Of a stretch of DNA of 64,000 nt, positions 36,658 through 45,937 are shown in pieces. Location of the stretch: assembly GCA_947504035.1 (NCBI GenBank), contig CANNGA010000006.1, forward strand, positions 62,001 to 126,000, given 5' to 3'. Source of the DNA: an uncultured Flavobacteriaceae bacterium. GTDB taxonomy: Bacteria; Bacteroidota; Bacteroidia; Flavobacteriales; Flavobacteriaceae. Made by a program: the position numbers and the translations under genes. How positions within the stretch are numbered: the stretch's first letter is position 1; the number at the start of each line of letters is the position of its first letter. The notes below the pieces were generated by a model, which worked only from the letters and a program-made list of their open reading frames with translations, had not been told where the DNA came from and searched no databases.

Positions 36658-36665
36658 CAAAGTTA
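36658..36665 (-). promoter_or_regulatory. Predicted -7 box of hemB
   Basis: TAACTTTG on the minus strand, 25 bp upstream of the hemB ATG, in the 52-bp gap shared with the divergent helicase. No TTG at the usual distance. Confidence 0.5.
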
Positions 36666-36684
36666 ATCATAAAACCCATTTTTA

Positions 36685-39324
36685 GTGTTAGAATCGTTAA
36701 GTGTTTTAAAATTTAAATCGTCTTGGAGAAGTTATCAAAAAGCGCTATTGGATAATTTTGATATCCATATTGCCGACAATCATTTTCATGTTATAGCCCC
36801 TCCAGGGTCTGGAAAAACGATTTTAGGTACTGAAATTATGAGACGGTTGGGTAAAAAAACATTGGTTTTGGCACCTACTTTAACGATAAGAAATCAATGG
36901 GAAGATAGATTGCAAACCTTTTTTACAACGGAGGGTGATTTTACGAAGTATTCTTTTGATTTGAAATCCCCTTCGGATGTAACCTTTACCACCTACCAAG
37001 CTTTGTATGCGTTTTACAAATCGTTTAACTCTAAAGCAGATTATTTTACGTTTTTTAAAACACATCAAATTGAAACTTTGGTGTTAGATGAAGCACATCA
37101 TTTAAAGAGTGCGTGGTGGACTTGTTTAAACGCGTTAAAGGCAGAGCATTCATTTTTTATTGTGGCGTTAACGGCAACGCCACCTTATGATAGTGGTCAG
37201 CATGAGCTGTCTAAATATTTTACCCTATGTGGTGATATCGATGATGAAATTTCTGTACCCGATTTAGTGCGAGAAGACGATTTGTGTCCGCATCAAGATT
37301 TTGTGTATTTTTCAACACCTAGTGCCTTAGAGATTGATTTTATAGTGAAGTACCGAGAAGGTATCGCCCAGTTTAGAGAAGAGATTGTTAACGATTTAGA
37401 ATTCATAAATTTTTTAAAATCGCATAGGTATTATCAGGCTACTGAAAGACATTTAGATGCGATTTATAGCAATATCTCTTTTTTCTCAGCACTCCTTATT
37501 TTTTTAAACAATGCAGGCGTTTTGATTCCCATTTCTAAGTTAGAAGTATTGGGCTTTGATAAGGGGGAAACGATTGATTTTCCTGAGTTAACCTTACAGT
37601 GGTTAGAGCTTTTGTTTCAAGAGCTTTTGGTGAACGATAGAGCTACTTTAGAGCCACATGATACTTATCTGCAGCAATTGGAGAAACGTTTAAGACGTTG
37701 CCATGTTTTTGAAAAGCGCCGTGTAGACTTTATAGGGCATAACTTAGTTTATAAATCCTTGGCTTCTAGCCCAAGTAAGCTTAAAAGTAGCGTAAGTATT
37801 GTTGCTTCAGAACAAAAGGCTTTAGGGAAGCACCTGCGTTGTGTGATTTTAACCGATTATATTAGGGATGAGTTTTTAAATACACCTCCAGAAGATATTG
37901 AACAAATTAATAAAATAGGTGTGGTTCCTATTTTTCAGCAGCTGAAGCATCATTGTGATTTTGAAGACACATTAGCGGTGCTTACGGGAAGTTTGGTTAT
38001 TATACATACGTCCATTCAAGAGCAGTTTTTCGATGTGGCAGGGCCGCAAGGGTTTGTGTTTTCACCTTTAGAGGTAGACGCTAATTTTCTTCAAATACAG
38101 ACAAACTCTAAGACTGATAAAACGATCGTGACGGTAATGACAGCGCTTTTTGAAGCTGGTATTATTAAAATTTTAGTAGGTACAAAATCGCTATTAGGAG
38201 AGGGGTGGGATGCACCGTCTATTAATAGTCTTATTTTAGCTTCTTTTGTGGGGTCTTTTGTGTCTTCTAATCAAATGCGAGGCCGTGCCATTCGAAAGCA
38301 TGCCGATAGGCCTCAAAAAACAGCAAATATTTGGCATTTAGCGTGCTTAGACCCTACCACAGAAGATGGTGGTAGAGAAGTGGCACTTTTAAAAAGGCGG
38401 TTCGAAGCTTTTGTTGGTATTTCTAATGATGCGACTACTTTTTCTATTTCCAATGGTTTAGAGCGTTTGGGACTTCCGGAAAGTCTTGCACTTGATACGG
38501 TCTCTGAAATTAACGGACAAACTTTAGAGCGTGCTCACAGTAGACCGACAACTCAGGATGCATGGGAGGCCTCTGTTGGAAATGGTTCTGGGTTTATCAA
38601 ACAAGTACAATGGCTGTACCCCTCGGAGCAGTCCTTTAAAGCGCAGCAGAAAACATATTATTTTGATGTAGTTCGGTTTTTTATAGCAGAGTTGTGTATC
38701 GCGATGGGCATGTTTTATCTAGAATTTATTTTGGAAAGTTATAATTTAATTGCAAACAAGGGCGTGATTTACTTTATCTATGCATTTGTGGGAGCGTTTG
38801 TAGTGCGTTTTGGTTATAAATTATACAAAGCGGTAATATTGTATATGCGTCATGGGTTTTTATCTAAAAAGATTCATAAAATGGGATACGTTATTGTAGA
38901 TAGTTTAAATGCTTTAGGGTTTTTAGATACACCGCTAGAGGCTATAAAAGTGATTTCTGAACGTTATGAAAAAGGCGATATTTCGTGTTATTTGACAGGG
39001 GCAAATCGTTACGAAAATACGCTGTTTTCTAATGCCTTAACAGAGCTTTTGGAAGCTATAGAAGCACCGCGCTATTTAATTATAAAAACCAATGCGTTTA
39101 GAAAACGATTAGATATTGAGAATTTTTATCCTGTACCAGAGGTGTTTGGTGCTAAAAAAAGCCATGCAGAGGTGTTTCAAAATTACTGGACAGAACACCT
39201 CGGTGCGAATACTTTGGTGTATACAAGACACCTTAAAGGCCGTAAATTGCTATTGAAGGCTAGATTGCACCATGCTTACAACGCTTTTAAAAAGGAAACT
39301 AAAGCTGTTCTTATTTGGAAATAG
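36685..39324 (+). CDS. Superfamily 2 DEAH-type helicase with C-terminal membrane segments
   Basis: 879 residues starting at GTG 36685 (an in-frame stop lies 15 bp upstream and no better ATG exists). Helicase motifs: Q18 in a WRSYQKALL Q-like motif; Walker A APPGSGKT (about 38-45); DEAH (135-138); motif III ALTATPP; a ~220-residue helical insertion; motif V in GTKSLLGEGWDAPSI; and motif VI in NQMRGRAIRK. After the helicase core come two hydrophobic segments (about residues 660-725: IAELCIAMGMFYLEFIL and IYFIYAFVGAFVVRFGY). A ~150-residue C-terminal domain follows. The core resembles restriction or DNA-repair SF2 ATPases. A membrane anchor on such a helicase is unusual. It is divergent from hemB with no operon partner. 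Confidence 0.82.
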   Translation: MLESLSVLKFKSSWRSYQKALLDNFDIHIADNHFHVIAPPGSGKTILGTEIMRRLGKKTLVLAPTLTIRNQWEDRLQTFFTTEGDFTKYSFDLKSPSDVTFTTYQALYAFYKSFNSKADYFTFFKTHQIETLVLDEAHHLKSAWWTCLNALKAEHSFFIVALTATPPYDSGQHELSKYFTLCGDIDDEISVPDLVREDDLCPHQDFVYFSTPSALEIDFIVKYREGIAQFREEIVNDLEFINFLKSHRYYQATERHLDAIYSNISFFSALLIFLNNAGVLIPISKLEVLGFDKGETIDFPELTLQWLELLFQELLVNDRATLEPHDTYLQQLEKRLRRCHVFEKRRVDFIGHNLVYKSLASSPSKLKSSVSIVASEQKALGKHLRCVILTDYIRDEFLNTPPEDIEQINKIGVVPIFQQLKHHCDFEDTLAVLTGSLVIIHTSIQEQFFDVAGPQGFVFSPLEVDANFLQIQTNSKTDKTIVTVMTALFEAGIIKILVGTKSLLGEGWDAPSINSLILASFVGSFVSSNQMRGRAIRKHADRPQKTANIWHLACLDPTTEDGGREVALLKRRFEAFVGISNDATTFSISNGLERLGLPESLALDTVSEINGQTLERAHSRPTTQDAWEASVGNGSGFIKQVQWLYPSEQSFKAQQKTYYFDVVRFFIAELCIAMGMFYLEFILESYNLIANKGVIYFIYAFVGAFVVRFGYKLYKAVILYMRHGFLSKKIHKMGYVIVDSLNALGFLDTPLEAIKVISERYEKGDISCYLTGANRYENTLFSNALTELLEAIEAPRYLIIKTNAFRKRLDIENFYPVPEVFGAKKSHAEVFQNYWTEHLGANTLVYTRHLKGRKLLLKARLHHAYNAFKKETKAVLIWK

Positions 39325-39345
39325 CTGTTAGGTCCTGTTTCGTGT

Positions 39346-39732
39346 TTATTGACTTAAGCCCAGATAAGTCCAATGTTTGTTTTCTTTTTTAAAGGCAGAT
39401 TTTTCATGAATTACTTCTACAGCCCCGTTTTGATAGAAATAAGCATTAAAAGTGACTGTACCTTCCGTGTCGTTCGTTGTGCCTTTAGAGGTGTGTAAAA
39501 CCTCTAGTTTGATCCATTCTACAGCTTTTGCCCAAGCTACAATGGCTTTCTTTTCTTTTAAAGGTCGTGTGGATGTGTGATGACTTTCCATTAAATAGCT
39601 GCCATTTGCAAGTACAAAAGCACTGTACCTAGATCGCATGAGTTGTTCTGCTGTTTGGGCTTTGGTAATGTTTTTATGAATGGCTTCACAACATGAGGAA
39701 AAGGTTTTAAGGCTTCCGCAATAACAGTTCAT
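39346..39732 (-). CDS. YchJ-family SEC-C metal-binding protein
   Basis: 128 residues. The N-terminus carries a SEC-C-like zinc motif (CYCGSLKTFSSCC), followed by the YchJ core (AEQLMRSRYSAFVLANGSYL, then WIKLEVLHTSKG and a beta-rich NTF2-like fold ending HWTYLGLSQ). The function is not established. It lies 32 bp from hemF on the same strand and probably shares its transcript. It is convergent with the helicase, 21 bp apart. Confidence 0.88.
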   Translation of the reverse strand: MNCYCGSLKTFSSCCEAIHKNITKAQTAEQLMRSRYSAFVLANGSYLMESHHTSTRPLKEKKAIVAWAKAVEWIKLEVLHTSKGTTNDTEGTVTFNAYFYQNGAVEVIHEKSAFKKENKHWTYLGLSQ

Positions 39733-39764
39733 AGGTATTTTGGTTGTTAGATTGTTGCATTACA

Positions 39765-40667
39765 TTACACCCAGTCTTTAGGTGTTTTTAAAACGTCTAA
39801 AAGGCGTGCTTCAGGACTATTAGGTTCTGGTTGATGGTCGTAGACCCATTGTACATGGGGTGGTAAACTCATCAATATGCTTTCTATACGTCCGTTGGTT
39901 TTTAAGCCAAATAAGGTGCCTTTATCATGTACTAAATTAAATTCAACATAGCGGCCGCGACGTATTTCTTGCCAATCGCGATGTGCGGCTGTGTATGCTA
40001 AATCTTTACGTTTTTCAACTATAGGCACGTAGGCCTCTAAAAAGCTATTACCAACTTCGGAAACAAAAGCGTACCACTGCTCCATAGACATGCTGTCATT
40101 GGCTTTGCAATAATCAAAAAACAAACCTCCAATACCTCTGCCCTCATTTCTATGGGCATTATGAAAATAGGTGTCGCAGCGTTTTTTGTAAGTGGGGTAG
40201 AATGTAGTGTCATGTTTATCACAAGCCGTTTTACAGGTTTGATGGAAGTGTACAGCATCTTCATCAAACAAGTAGTATGGTGTTAAGTCTTGACCTCCGC
40301 CAAACCATTGGTCTATAATAGTACCGCTAGCATCATACATTTCAAAATAGCGCCAATTAGCATGTACCGTGGGTACCATTGGATTTTTGGGATGCAAGAC
40401 TAAACTTAAACCGCAGGCAAAAAAGTCAACATTTCCCACCTTAAAATAAGCTTGCATGGATTCTGGCAATTTGCCATGTACTCCAGAAATGTTTACACCG
40501 CCTTTTTCAAAAACAGAACCGTTTTCTATAACGCGTGTGCGACCTCCTCCGCCTTCTGGACGTTTCCACAAATCTTCTTTGAATTTAGCGCTACCATCAA
40601 TAGCTTCCAATTGCGATGTTATGCGGTCTTGTAAATCTTGTATGTAGGTATAAAAAATGTCTTTCAT
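39765..40667 (-). CDS. hemF: Oxygen-dependent coproporphyrinogen-III oxidase
   Basis: HemF converts coproporphyrinogen III to protoporphyrinogen IX using O2. 300 residues with the family signature blocks: EGGGGRTRVIENGSVFEKGGVN, NPMVPTVHANWRYFE, WFGGGQDLTPYYLF, RGIGGLFFDY and GRYVEFNLVHDKGTLFGL. The aerobic enzyme suggests that haem is made in oxic conditions; an anaerobic hemN is not seen here. It is part of the minus-strand haem group. Confidence 0.96.
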   Translation of the reverse strand: MKDIFYTYIQDLQDRITSQLEAIDGSAKFKEDLWKRPEGGGGRTRVIENGSVFEKGGVNISGVHGKLPESMQAYFKVGNVDFFACGLSLVLHPKNPMVPTVHANWRYFEMYDASGTIIDQWFGGGQDLTPYYLFDEDAVHFHQTCKTACDKHDTTFYPTYKKRCDTYFHNAHRNEGRGIGGLFFDYCKANDSMSMEQWYAFVSEVGNSFLEAYVPIVEKRKDLAYTAAHRDWQEIRRGRYVEFNLVHDKGTLFGLKTNGRIESILMSLPPHVQWVYDHQPEPNSPEARLLDVLKTPKDWV

Positions 40668-40835
40668 AATATTGTGCTGTGCAAAAATGAGCTAAATTTT
40701 AAGGCCGTATTAGAGTTTAATGGGGTGTTAATAATAACGTTCATTACAGTTTAGCAATAGGAATATGAGGTGTTTCTATAAACACACTAAAAAGGCCTAT
40801 CGTGTTTCTTTATAATGTTTAATCATTGGAAACGG

Positions 40836-41591
40836 TTAACTCACTACCGAATTGGTATTGTTTTGAATTTGTTTTACCGTTTGCGTAGTTGCAGCCGTAA
40901 CCGATAATGGTAGTACTAGTATAATCCCTACAACAGGAATAAGCAGACACAACATAAATACGATGCCATTACCAATGGCTAGACCTCTGTTTTGACGCAC
41001 AAATTTTAAACTCTCCTTATATTTAAAATGACGTTCTAAGGTGTAATCCATATTACCAAATCCAGCATAATAAGATTGTACCATAAGTAAAAGAATGGTT
41101 GAAACAATGTTCACTACGGGGATGAATTTTAGAACCAACAGTGGCAGGGTTAGCATTAATTCCATTAACAGATTTCTGCTGTTAATACGAATGCCACGCC
41201 ATAATTGTTCAGAAAAAGAGGTGTCTCTATGTGTGTGTGTGTTATGCCCCATAAGGTGGGCTTCTATTTTTTCTGAAACAGGGCTCATAAACGGAGATGC
41301 CAATGCCATGATAATATGTTTAAAAAGGATGAGACCTATAACCAAAACCACAAGGCCACCAACAAAAGCACTAATACTGGTAAAGGTGTCTTTGCCCCAA
41401 TCCCAAATCCATATTTTTGAAATAAAATGCCCGATAGTCCCTGATAAGCCATATGCTGCCCCGAAAATGATAAGTGCTGTAACGACAGTGATAAGGATGG
41501 GTATTGTAAAATACGTCCAAAGTTTTAACTTTGAGATGAGTGCGAAAGCACCAAAATACGCTTTAATGCCAGAGGTGATTTGTCCTATCAT
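40836..41591 (-). CDS. EI24/CysZ-like membrane protein
   Basis: The start is set at the ATG at 41591 (251 residues); the in-frame TTG at 41606 would overlap the trkH stop. The EI24 family spans about four membrane helices (clear hydrophobic segments near residues 25-55, 70-100, 145-180 and 200-235), with the TSGIKAYFGAF N-terminus and SPFMSPVSEKIE block. In E. coli, CysZ imports sulfate, but with no cysteine genes nearby that function is not claimed. Members of this family recur beside hem genes in flavobacteria as far as I recall, which may hint at a role connected to haem or the membrane. Confidence 0.8.
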   Translation of the reverse strand: MIGQITSGIKAYFGAFALISKLKLWTYFTIPILITVVTALIIFGAAYGLSGTIGHFISKIWIWDWGKDTFTSISAFVGGLVVLVIGLILFKHIIMALASPFMSPVSEKIEAHLMGHNTHTHRDTSFSEQLWRGIRINSRNLLMELMLTLPLLVLKFIPVVNIVSTILLLMVQSYYAGFGNMDYTLERHFKYKESLKFVRQNRGLAIGNGIVFMLCLLIPVVGIILVLPLSVTAATTQTVKQIQNNTNSVVS

Positions 41592-41595
41592 AATA

Positions 41596-42951
41596 TTAAA
41601 CTGCAATATCTTCTGTTATACTAATAGTGTTGTCTGTTTGTGTTGTTTTAGACCAAATGGCCAAGCCAAATGTAAGGACACCTAACCGTCCTATAAACAT
41701 AAGCAATATAATAACAATTTTCCCAAAGGTGTTAAGATTTCCTGTAAGACCTGTGCTAATGCCTACGGTTCCTAGTGCAGAAGCGACTTCAAAAAGAACA
41801 TTTTCAAATTTAAAAGCGTTTGTGACTGTAATTAAAAATGTACCTATAGCAATAATGATTGTATAAAATATAAAAGCGGATGTGGCAATATAGAGACGTT
41901 CATAAGGAATGATACGTCCTAAAAATGTGATTTGCTTACTGCCAGTTAATCGACTCTTCATAATAGCGAAAACCGCTGTTAATGTTGTTATTTTTATACC
42001 TCCAGCAGTACCAGACGGTGAAGCCCCAATATACATTAAGAAAATACAAATAAGCATCATGGCCTGTGTGAAAACACCAAAATCTACGGTGTTAAAACCA
42101 ACGGTTGTCATGGCCGACATGGTTTGGAAAAAGGCACTTAAAAAACGTGTATTTAAGGGTAGGTTTGCAATAGAAGGTTCTAGAAAGAAAAAGAAGAGTG
42201 TCCCAAAGCTAAGTAAAAGAATAAATCCATAACCTATAATTTTTGTGGTAAAGCTTAGCTTATGGCTGCGATCTTTTATTAAAAGTCCAAAATCAGTAAT
42301 GACGATAAAGCCTAAGGATCCAGAGATGGCAAGCATGGAAATGATGGCGTTAATAAAATTATGATCGACATAATCGACAAAGCCCGTATTAAATAAACTA
42401 AATCCAGCAGTACAAAAAGCGCTAATGCTATGAAAAACAGCATTCCATAGGGCTTCTAAGAAAGGCATACCTTCGCTTTTAAAAACGCTAAAAAAGAGTA
42501 GGGCACCAATAAATTCCATAATAAGCGTGAAAAGCACGACAGACTTGAGAAAATCATTAATTTTGATTGTCTTAGGAAGTGTAAACTCTGTCGCTAGTAT
42601 TTTTTTATGCCATAGCGTCATTTTTCGTGTTGTAGAGAGCAACATAAAGGTTGTAAATGTTAAATACCCAATGCCTCCTAACTGGAAGAGTATCATGATG
42701 ATGAACTGTCCGAAAAAATTATAAGAATCGAATATAGAAATGGTCACTAATCCCGTAGTGGACACTGCAGATGTTGCAATAAACAAATGATCTATAAGGC
42801 TTGCGCTATGTTTTTGAAACAAAGGCAAGGCCAGAAGTAAAAAGCCTAGAACGATGTAGGTGAAAAAACCGTAAAATAAATTTTGTTGAGGTGTCCAACC
42901 TTTTTTTAATAGTGCGTATTTTTTAGTAAGTTGTTGAAATGCGTTGGACAT
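41596..42951 (-). CDS. TrkH/KtrB-type potassium uptake protein
   Basis: 451 residues, with the fourfold membrane-pore-membrane layout of TrkH/KtrB. Selectivity-filter glycine sequences of the form S/TTTGxxT are visible: TSAVSTTGLVT, ISAFCTAGFSLF, MSAMTTVGFNT and ASALGTVGISTG. This subunit conducts K+ (or Na+-coupled K+) across the inner membrane. The cytoplasmic RCK/TrkA partner is not in the window. It is 4 bp from the EI24 gene and downstream of the hem genes behind a terminator. Confidence 0.92.
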   Translation of the reverse strand: MSNAFQQLTKKYALLKKGWTPQQNLFYGFFTYIVLGFLLLALPLFQKHSASLIDHLFIATSAVSTTGLVTISIFDSYNFFGQFIIMILFQLGGIGYLTFTTFMLLSTTRKMTLWHKKILATEFTLPKTIKINDFLKSVVLFTLIMEFIGALLFFSVFKSEGMPFLEALWNAVFHSISAFCTAGFSLFNTGFVDYVDHNFINAIISMLAISGSLGFIVITDFGLLIKDRSHKLSFTTKIIGYGFILLLSFGTLFFFFLEPSIANLPLNTRFLSAFFQTMSAMTTVGFNTVDFGVFTQAMMLICIFLMYIGASPSGTAGGIKITTLTAVFAIMKSRLTGSKQITFLGRIIPYERLYIATSAFIFYTIIIAIGTFLITVTNAFKFENVLFEVASALGTVGISTGLTGNLNTFGKIVIILLMFIGRLGVLTFGLAIWSKTTQTDNTISITEDIAV

Positions 42952-42984
42952 AAGTTAAAGCAATATTGTTTTTTACTACAAGAT

Positions 42985-43024
42985 AAAACTTTTTTGACAG
43001 TTGAAAACTATCAAAAAAGTTTTT
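42985..43024 (-). terminator. Terminator after hemE
   Basis: AAAACTTTTTTGA pairs over 13 bp with TCAAAAAAGTTTT, with an extra AG/CT pair inside and a short loop; A/T tracts on both sides make it bidirectional. It overlaps the hemE stop and separates hemE from trkH. Confidence 0.7.
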
Positions 43025-44051
43025 AAGCTTTACCATATGTTTTTACGGCATCAATAAATGCTTTTGCGTTCTCTAAAGGGATATTGGGTAAAATACCATG
43101 CCCCAGATTTACAATGTATTTGTCCTTTCCAAAATCGTCAATCATTTGGTGTACCATTTTCTTAATTTCAGAAGGTGGAGAAAGTAAACGCGATGGGTCA
43201 AAATTACCCTGTAATGTAATGTTTCCTCCTGTTAAGTAGCGTGCGTTTCTGGCAGAACACGTCCAATCTACACCTAAAGCAGAAGCTCCAGATTTTGCCA
43301 TTTCGCCTAGCGCAAACCAACAGCCTTTTCCAAAAGCAATAACGGGAATATCTTCTTTTAAAGCATCTATAATTTGTTGAATATATTGCCAAGAAAATTC
43401 TTGATAATCGGTTGGAGATAACATACCGCCCCAGGAGTCGAAGACCTGAATAGCATTACAGCCTGCGTTTACCTTTTCTTTAAGGTAAGCAATAGTGGTA
43501 TCTGTAATCTTTTGCAGCAATTGGTGAGCAGCAATTGGGTTCGTAAAACAAAACGCTTTGGCTTTATCGAAATTCTTACTGCCTTGACCTTGTACACAGT
43601 AACATAAAATGGTCCATGGCGATCCTGCAAATCCAATTAGTGGAATCTCGTCATTAAGTTTTTCTTTAGTCGCTTTTATAGCCTCGTACACATAACTTAA
43701 AGCTTCTTTAACATCGGGTACAACCACGTGATCTACATCTTTTTGAGAACGAATAGGCTGTGGTAAGTACGGGCCAAAATCAGGTTTCATCTGTACTTCA
43801 ATGTTCATGGCCTGGGGGATGACTAGAATATCACTAAATAAAATAGCGGCGTCCATACCGTAACGGCGTATCGGTTGTACGGTAATTTCACTGGCCAATT
43901 CTGGTGTTTGACAACGGGTAAAGAAATCATACTTGGCTTTAATCTCCATGAATTCTGGAAGATAACGTCCTGCTTGTCGCATCATCCATACAGGTGGACG
44001 ATCAACAGTTTCTCCTTTTAATGCTCTTAAAAATAAATCGTTCTTAATCAT
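43023..44051 (-). CDS. hemE: Uroporphyrinogen decarboxylase
   Basis: HemE removes four carboxyl groups from uroporphyrinogen III to give coproporphyrinogen III. 342 residues with the family N-terminal signature [17 protein letters not shown] and the middle signature [19 protein letters not shown]; the C-terminus includes GITPNIPLEN-like [14 protein letters not shown]. It lies 3 bp from the small DUF1330-like gene and in one operon with hemCD and hemA. Confidence 0.97.
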   Translation of the reverse strand: MIKNDLFLRALKGETVDRPPVWMMRQAGRYLPEFMEIKAKYDFFTRCQTPELASEITVQPIRRYGMDAAILFSDILVIPQAMNIEVQMKPDFGPYLPQPIRSQKDVDHVVVPDVKEALSYVYEAIKATKEKLNDEIPLIGFAGSPWTILCYCVQGQGSKNFDKAKAFCFTNPIAAHQLLQKITDTTIAYLKEKVNAGCNAIQVFDSWGGMLSPTDYQEFSWQYIQQIIDALKEDIPVIAFGKGCWFALGEMAKSGASALGVDWTCSARNARYLTGGNITLQGNFDPSRLLSPPSEIKKMVHQMIDDFGKDKYIVNLGHGILPNIPLENAKAFIDAVKTYGKA

Positions 44052-44054
44052 GCT

Positions 44055-44357
44055 TTATAGGGGGTCTCCTTTTACAATGAAACTAGTTTTTATGGCCTCT
44101 TTTTTCAAAGCGATGAACTGTGTTCTTTCATCATCTTTTATGAAATTGTTGAGGTGATTATGTGTTGGAAAAGACATGAAATGTATCTCATAAGGTCTTT
44201 CGCCTTCACAGGTTATAAAATCTTCTTTTTTTGGTTGTATTCTATATATAAGTTTGCCATCGTGTTTTTGTATAATGGGTAATACCGCCGTTTCATAGGT
44301 GTTGCAAAGGGCTTCTTTGCCTTCATTTACAACAATTAAAACGGTTACATATAGCAT
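44055..44357 (-). CDS. Small DUF1330-like dimeric alpha/beta-barrel protein
   Basis: 100 residues with beta-alpha-beta order and a typical ferredoxin-like layout: LYVTVLIVVNEG, AVLPIIQKHDGKLIYRI, YEIHFMSFPTHNHLNNFI. This resembles DUF1330/ABM folds, but no active-site residue is recognised. Its start shares one base with the hemCD stop and it ends 3 bp before hemE, so it is a component of the haem operon. A role in tetrapyrrole handling is possible but not shown. Confidence 0.7.
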   Translation of the reverse strand: MLYVTVLIVVNEGKEALCNTYETAVLPIIQKHDGKLIYRIQPKKEDFITCEGERPYEIHFMSFPTHNHLNNFIKDDERTQFIALKKEAIKTSFIVKGDPL

Positions 44358-45937
44358 TAGGCGTAATGTTGGTTTACCAATTCGATAACACTTTCTACGG
44401 TTGGCAGTTTCGCTATCTTAATCGTTTTAAAATGCAGGCTTGCTGCTTTCGCCGTGGTATCTCCAATACAAAATGCAATGACCTCTTTTCCTTTGTTACT
44501 GCGCACAAAACTCTCTACTGTAGAAGGACTAAAAAATAGTACAGCTTCTACAGAATCTTCTACGGTATGACCACTATACTTAGTTTGGTATGCTGTTACT
44601 TCGTTTAAGGAAATGTTGTTCTTTTCTAAGAGATCTGGCAAATCGTCCAATCGTAAATCACTACAAAAATACGTGGCTTCTGTACCGTCTATATAATCTA
44701 TGAGATGTTCGGCAAGTGCTTTGGCATTTTTGGCAGCATGTTTTACAGGACCAATCTTGTGCTCTATAAGGCGTTTGGTACGGCGCCCTACACAGTAAAT
44801 ATTTTTAAATTGTAATTCTTCTGCTGAATAATTTGTGATTAAAGCTTCAACCGCATTTTTACTGGTAATGATAACGTTTTGTATTTCAGACTTTAAAAGC
44901 TGCGGACGAATACGACTTAAACTCACTTTGATAAAATCGTTACTTTTTGGAACGACTTTATTATGAAATAGTAAACGCTGGTCTTCGGTTAGTGTTTTTG
45001 TCGAAATTACATTGGTCGCATGGTTGGAGTATTTAATGTCATCCATGAGGCGTTTGCCACCACGCGTTATAATGTAGTCTGCACAAAATACTGCCATGTC
45101 TTCGTGTTTGCCAAGTTTTTCAACACGTTCTACATATATTTTTTTAGAGCCATCTTTACTTAATAAAATGCCTTTAAAATGTATTTCTTCATCTTTAATA
45201 CGTGCCAATGCGCCAATAGGGGCTGTACAGCCGCCTTCTAGACGGTTTAAAAATTTGCGTTCTATCGTTGTGCAAATTTCAGTCTCCTCATGATTTAGTT
45301 CGGCGCAGGCCTCAAGTGTATTGGTGTCGTCTTTTAGAGCGGTAATCATAATAGCACCCTGTGCAGGGGCAGGAATCATCCAATCTAAATTAATAGCCTC
45401 TTCAGGTCTAAGACCAATTCTACCAATACCGGCAGCGGCAAAAATAGCAGCATTCCAGTGTGCGTTTGTATTTAGTTTTTCTAAACGTGAATTCACATTG
45501 CCTCGTAAATCTTCAATCTTGTGTGTAGGATAGCGATTTAACCATTGGGCCTTACGGCGTAAACTTCCTGTGGCGATAACTGCATCTTTAGCACCTAAAA
45601 ACTCTTCATTGTTTTTAAAGACTAAGGTGTCATTAACATTTCCACGTTTTAAAACTGCTGCCTGTACAATTCCTTCAGGCAATACCGTAGGAACGTCTTT
45701 AAGTGAATGTACGGCGATATCTATTGTGCCATTTAGCATGGCAACATCTAGGGTACGTGTAAAAATACCTGTAATCCCGAGTTCGTAAAGCGGTTTGTCT
45801 AGAACAAGATCGCCAGTAGATTTAACGGGAACAAGCACGGTGCTATATCCTAAAGTTTCAAGTTGTTTTTTGACAATGTTGGCTTGCCATAAAGCGAGTT
45901 CACTATCGCGAGTGCCAATGCGTATTGGTTTAGACAT
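44357..45937 (-). CDS. hemC: Fused hydroxymethylbilane synthase / uroporphyrinogen-III synthase
   Basis: 526 residues join two enzymes. HemC (about 1-300) has IGTRDSELALWQANIVK, the dipyrromethane-site Cys region LNRLEGGCTAPIGALA, and the AVHSLKDVPTVLP substrate loop. HemD (about 310-526) has VIITSKNAVEAL, YFCSDLRLDDLPDLL, FFSPSTVESFV and AFCIGDTTAKAA. Together they convert porphobilinogen to uroporphyrinogen III. Fusion would channel the unstable hydroxymethylbilane between the two active sites and prevent its spontaneous cyclisation to uroporphyrinogen I. The gene overlaps hemA by 8 bp. Confidence 0.94.
   Translation of the reverse strand: MSKPIRIGTRDSELALWQANIVKKQLETLGYSTVLVPVKSTGDLVLDKPLYELGITGIFTRTLDVAMLNGTIDIAVHSLKDVPTVLPEGIVQAAVLKRGNVNDTLVFKNNEEFLGAKDAVIATGSLRRKAQWLNRYPTHKIEDLRGNVNSRLEKLNTNAHWNAAIFAAAGIGRIGLRPEEAINLDWMIPAPAQGAIMITALKDDTNTLEACAELNHEETEICTTIERKFLNRLEGGCTAPIGALARIKDEEIHFKGILLSKDGSKKIYVERVEKLGKHEDMAVFCADYIITRGGKRLMDDIKYSNHATNVISTKTLTEDQRLLFHNKVVPKSNDFIKVSLSRIRPQLLKSEIQNVIITSKNAVEALITNYSAEELQFKNIYCVGRRTKRLIEHKIGPVKHAAKNAKALAEHLIDYIDGTEATYFCSDLRLDDLPDLLEKNNISLNEVTAYQTKYSGHTVEDSVEAVLFFSPSTVESFVRSNKGKEVIAFCIGDTTAKAASLHFKTIKIAKLPTVESVIELVNQHYA

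Noticed and set aside
40836-41591. Sulfate transporter CysZ
   Set aside because: Only the EI24 fold is shared; there are no cysteine-biosynthesis genes nearby, so the specific function is not supported.
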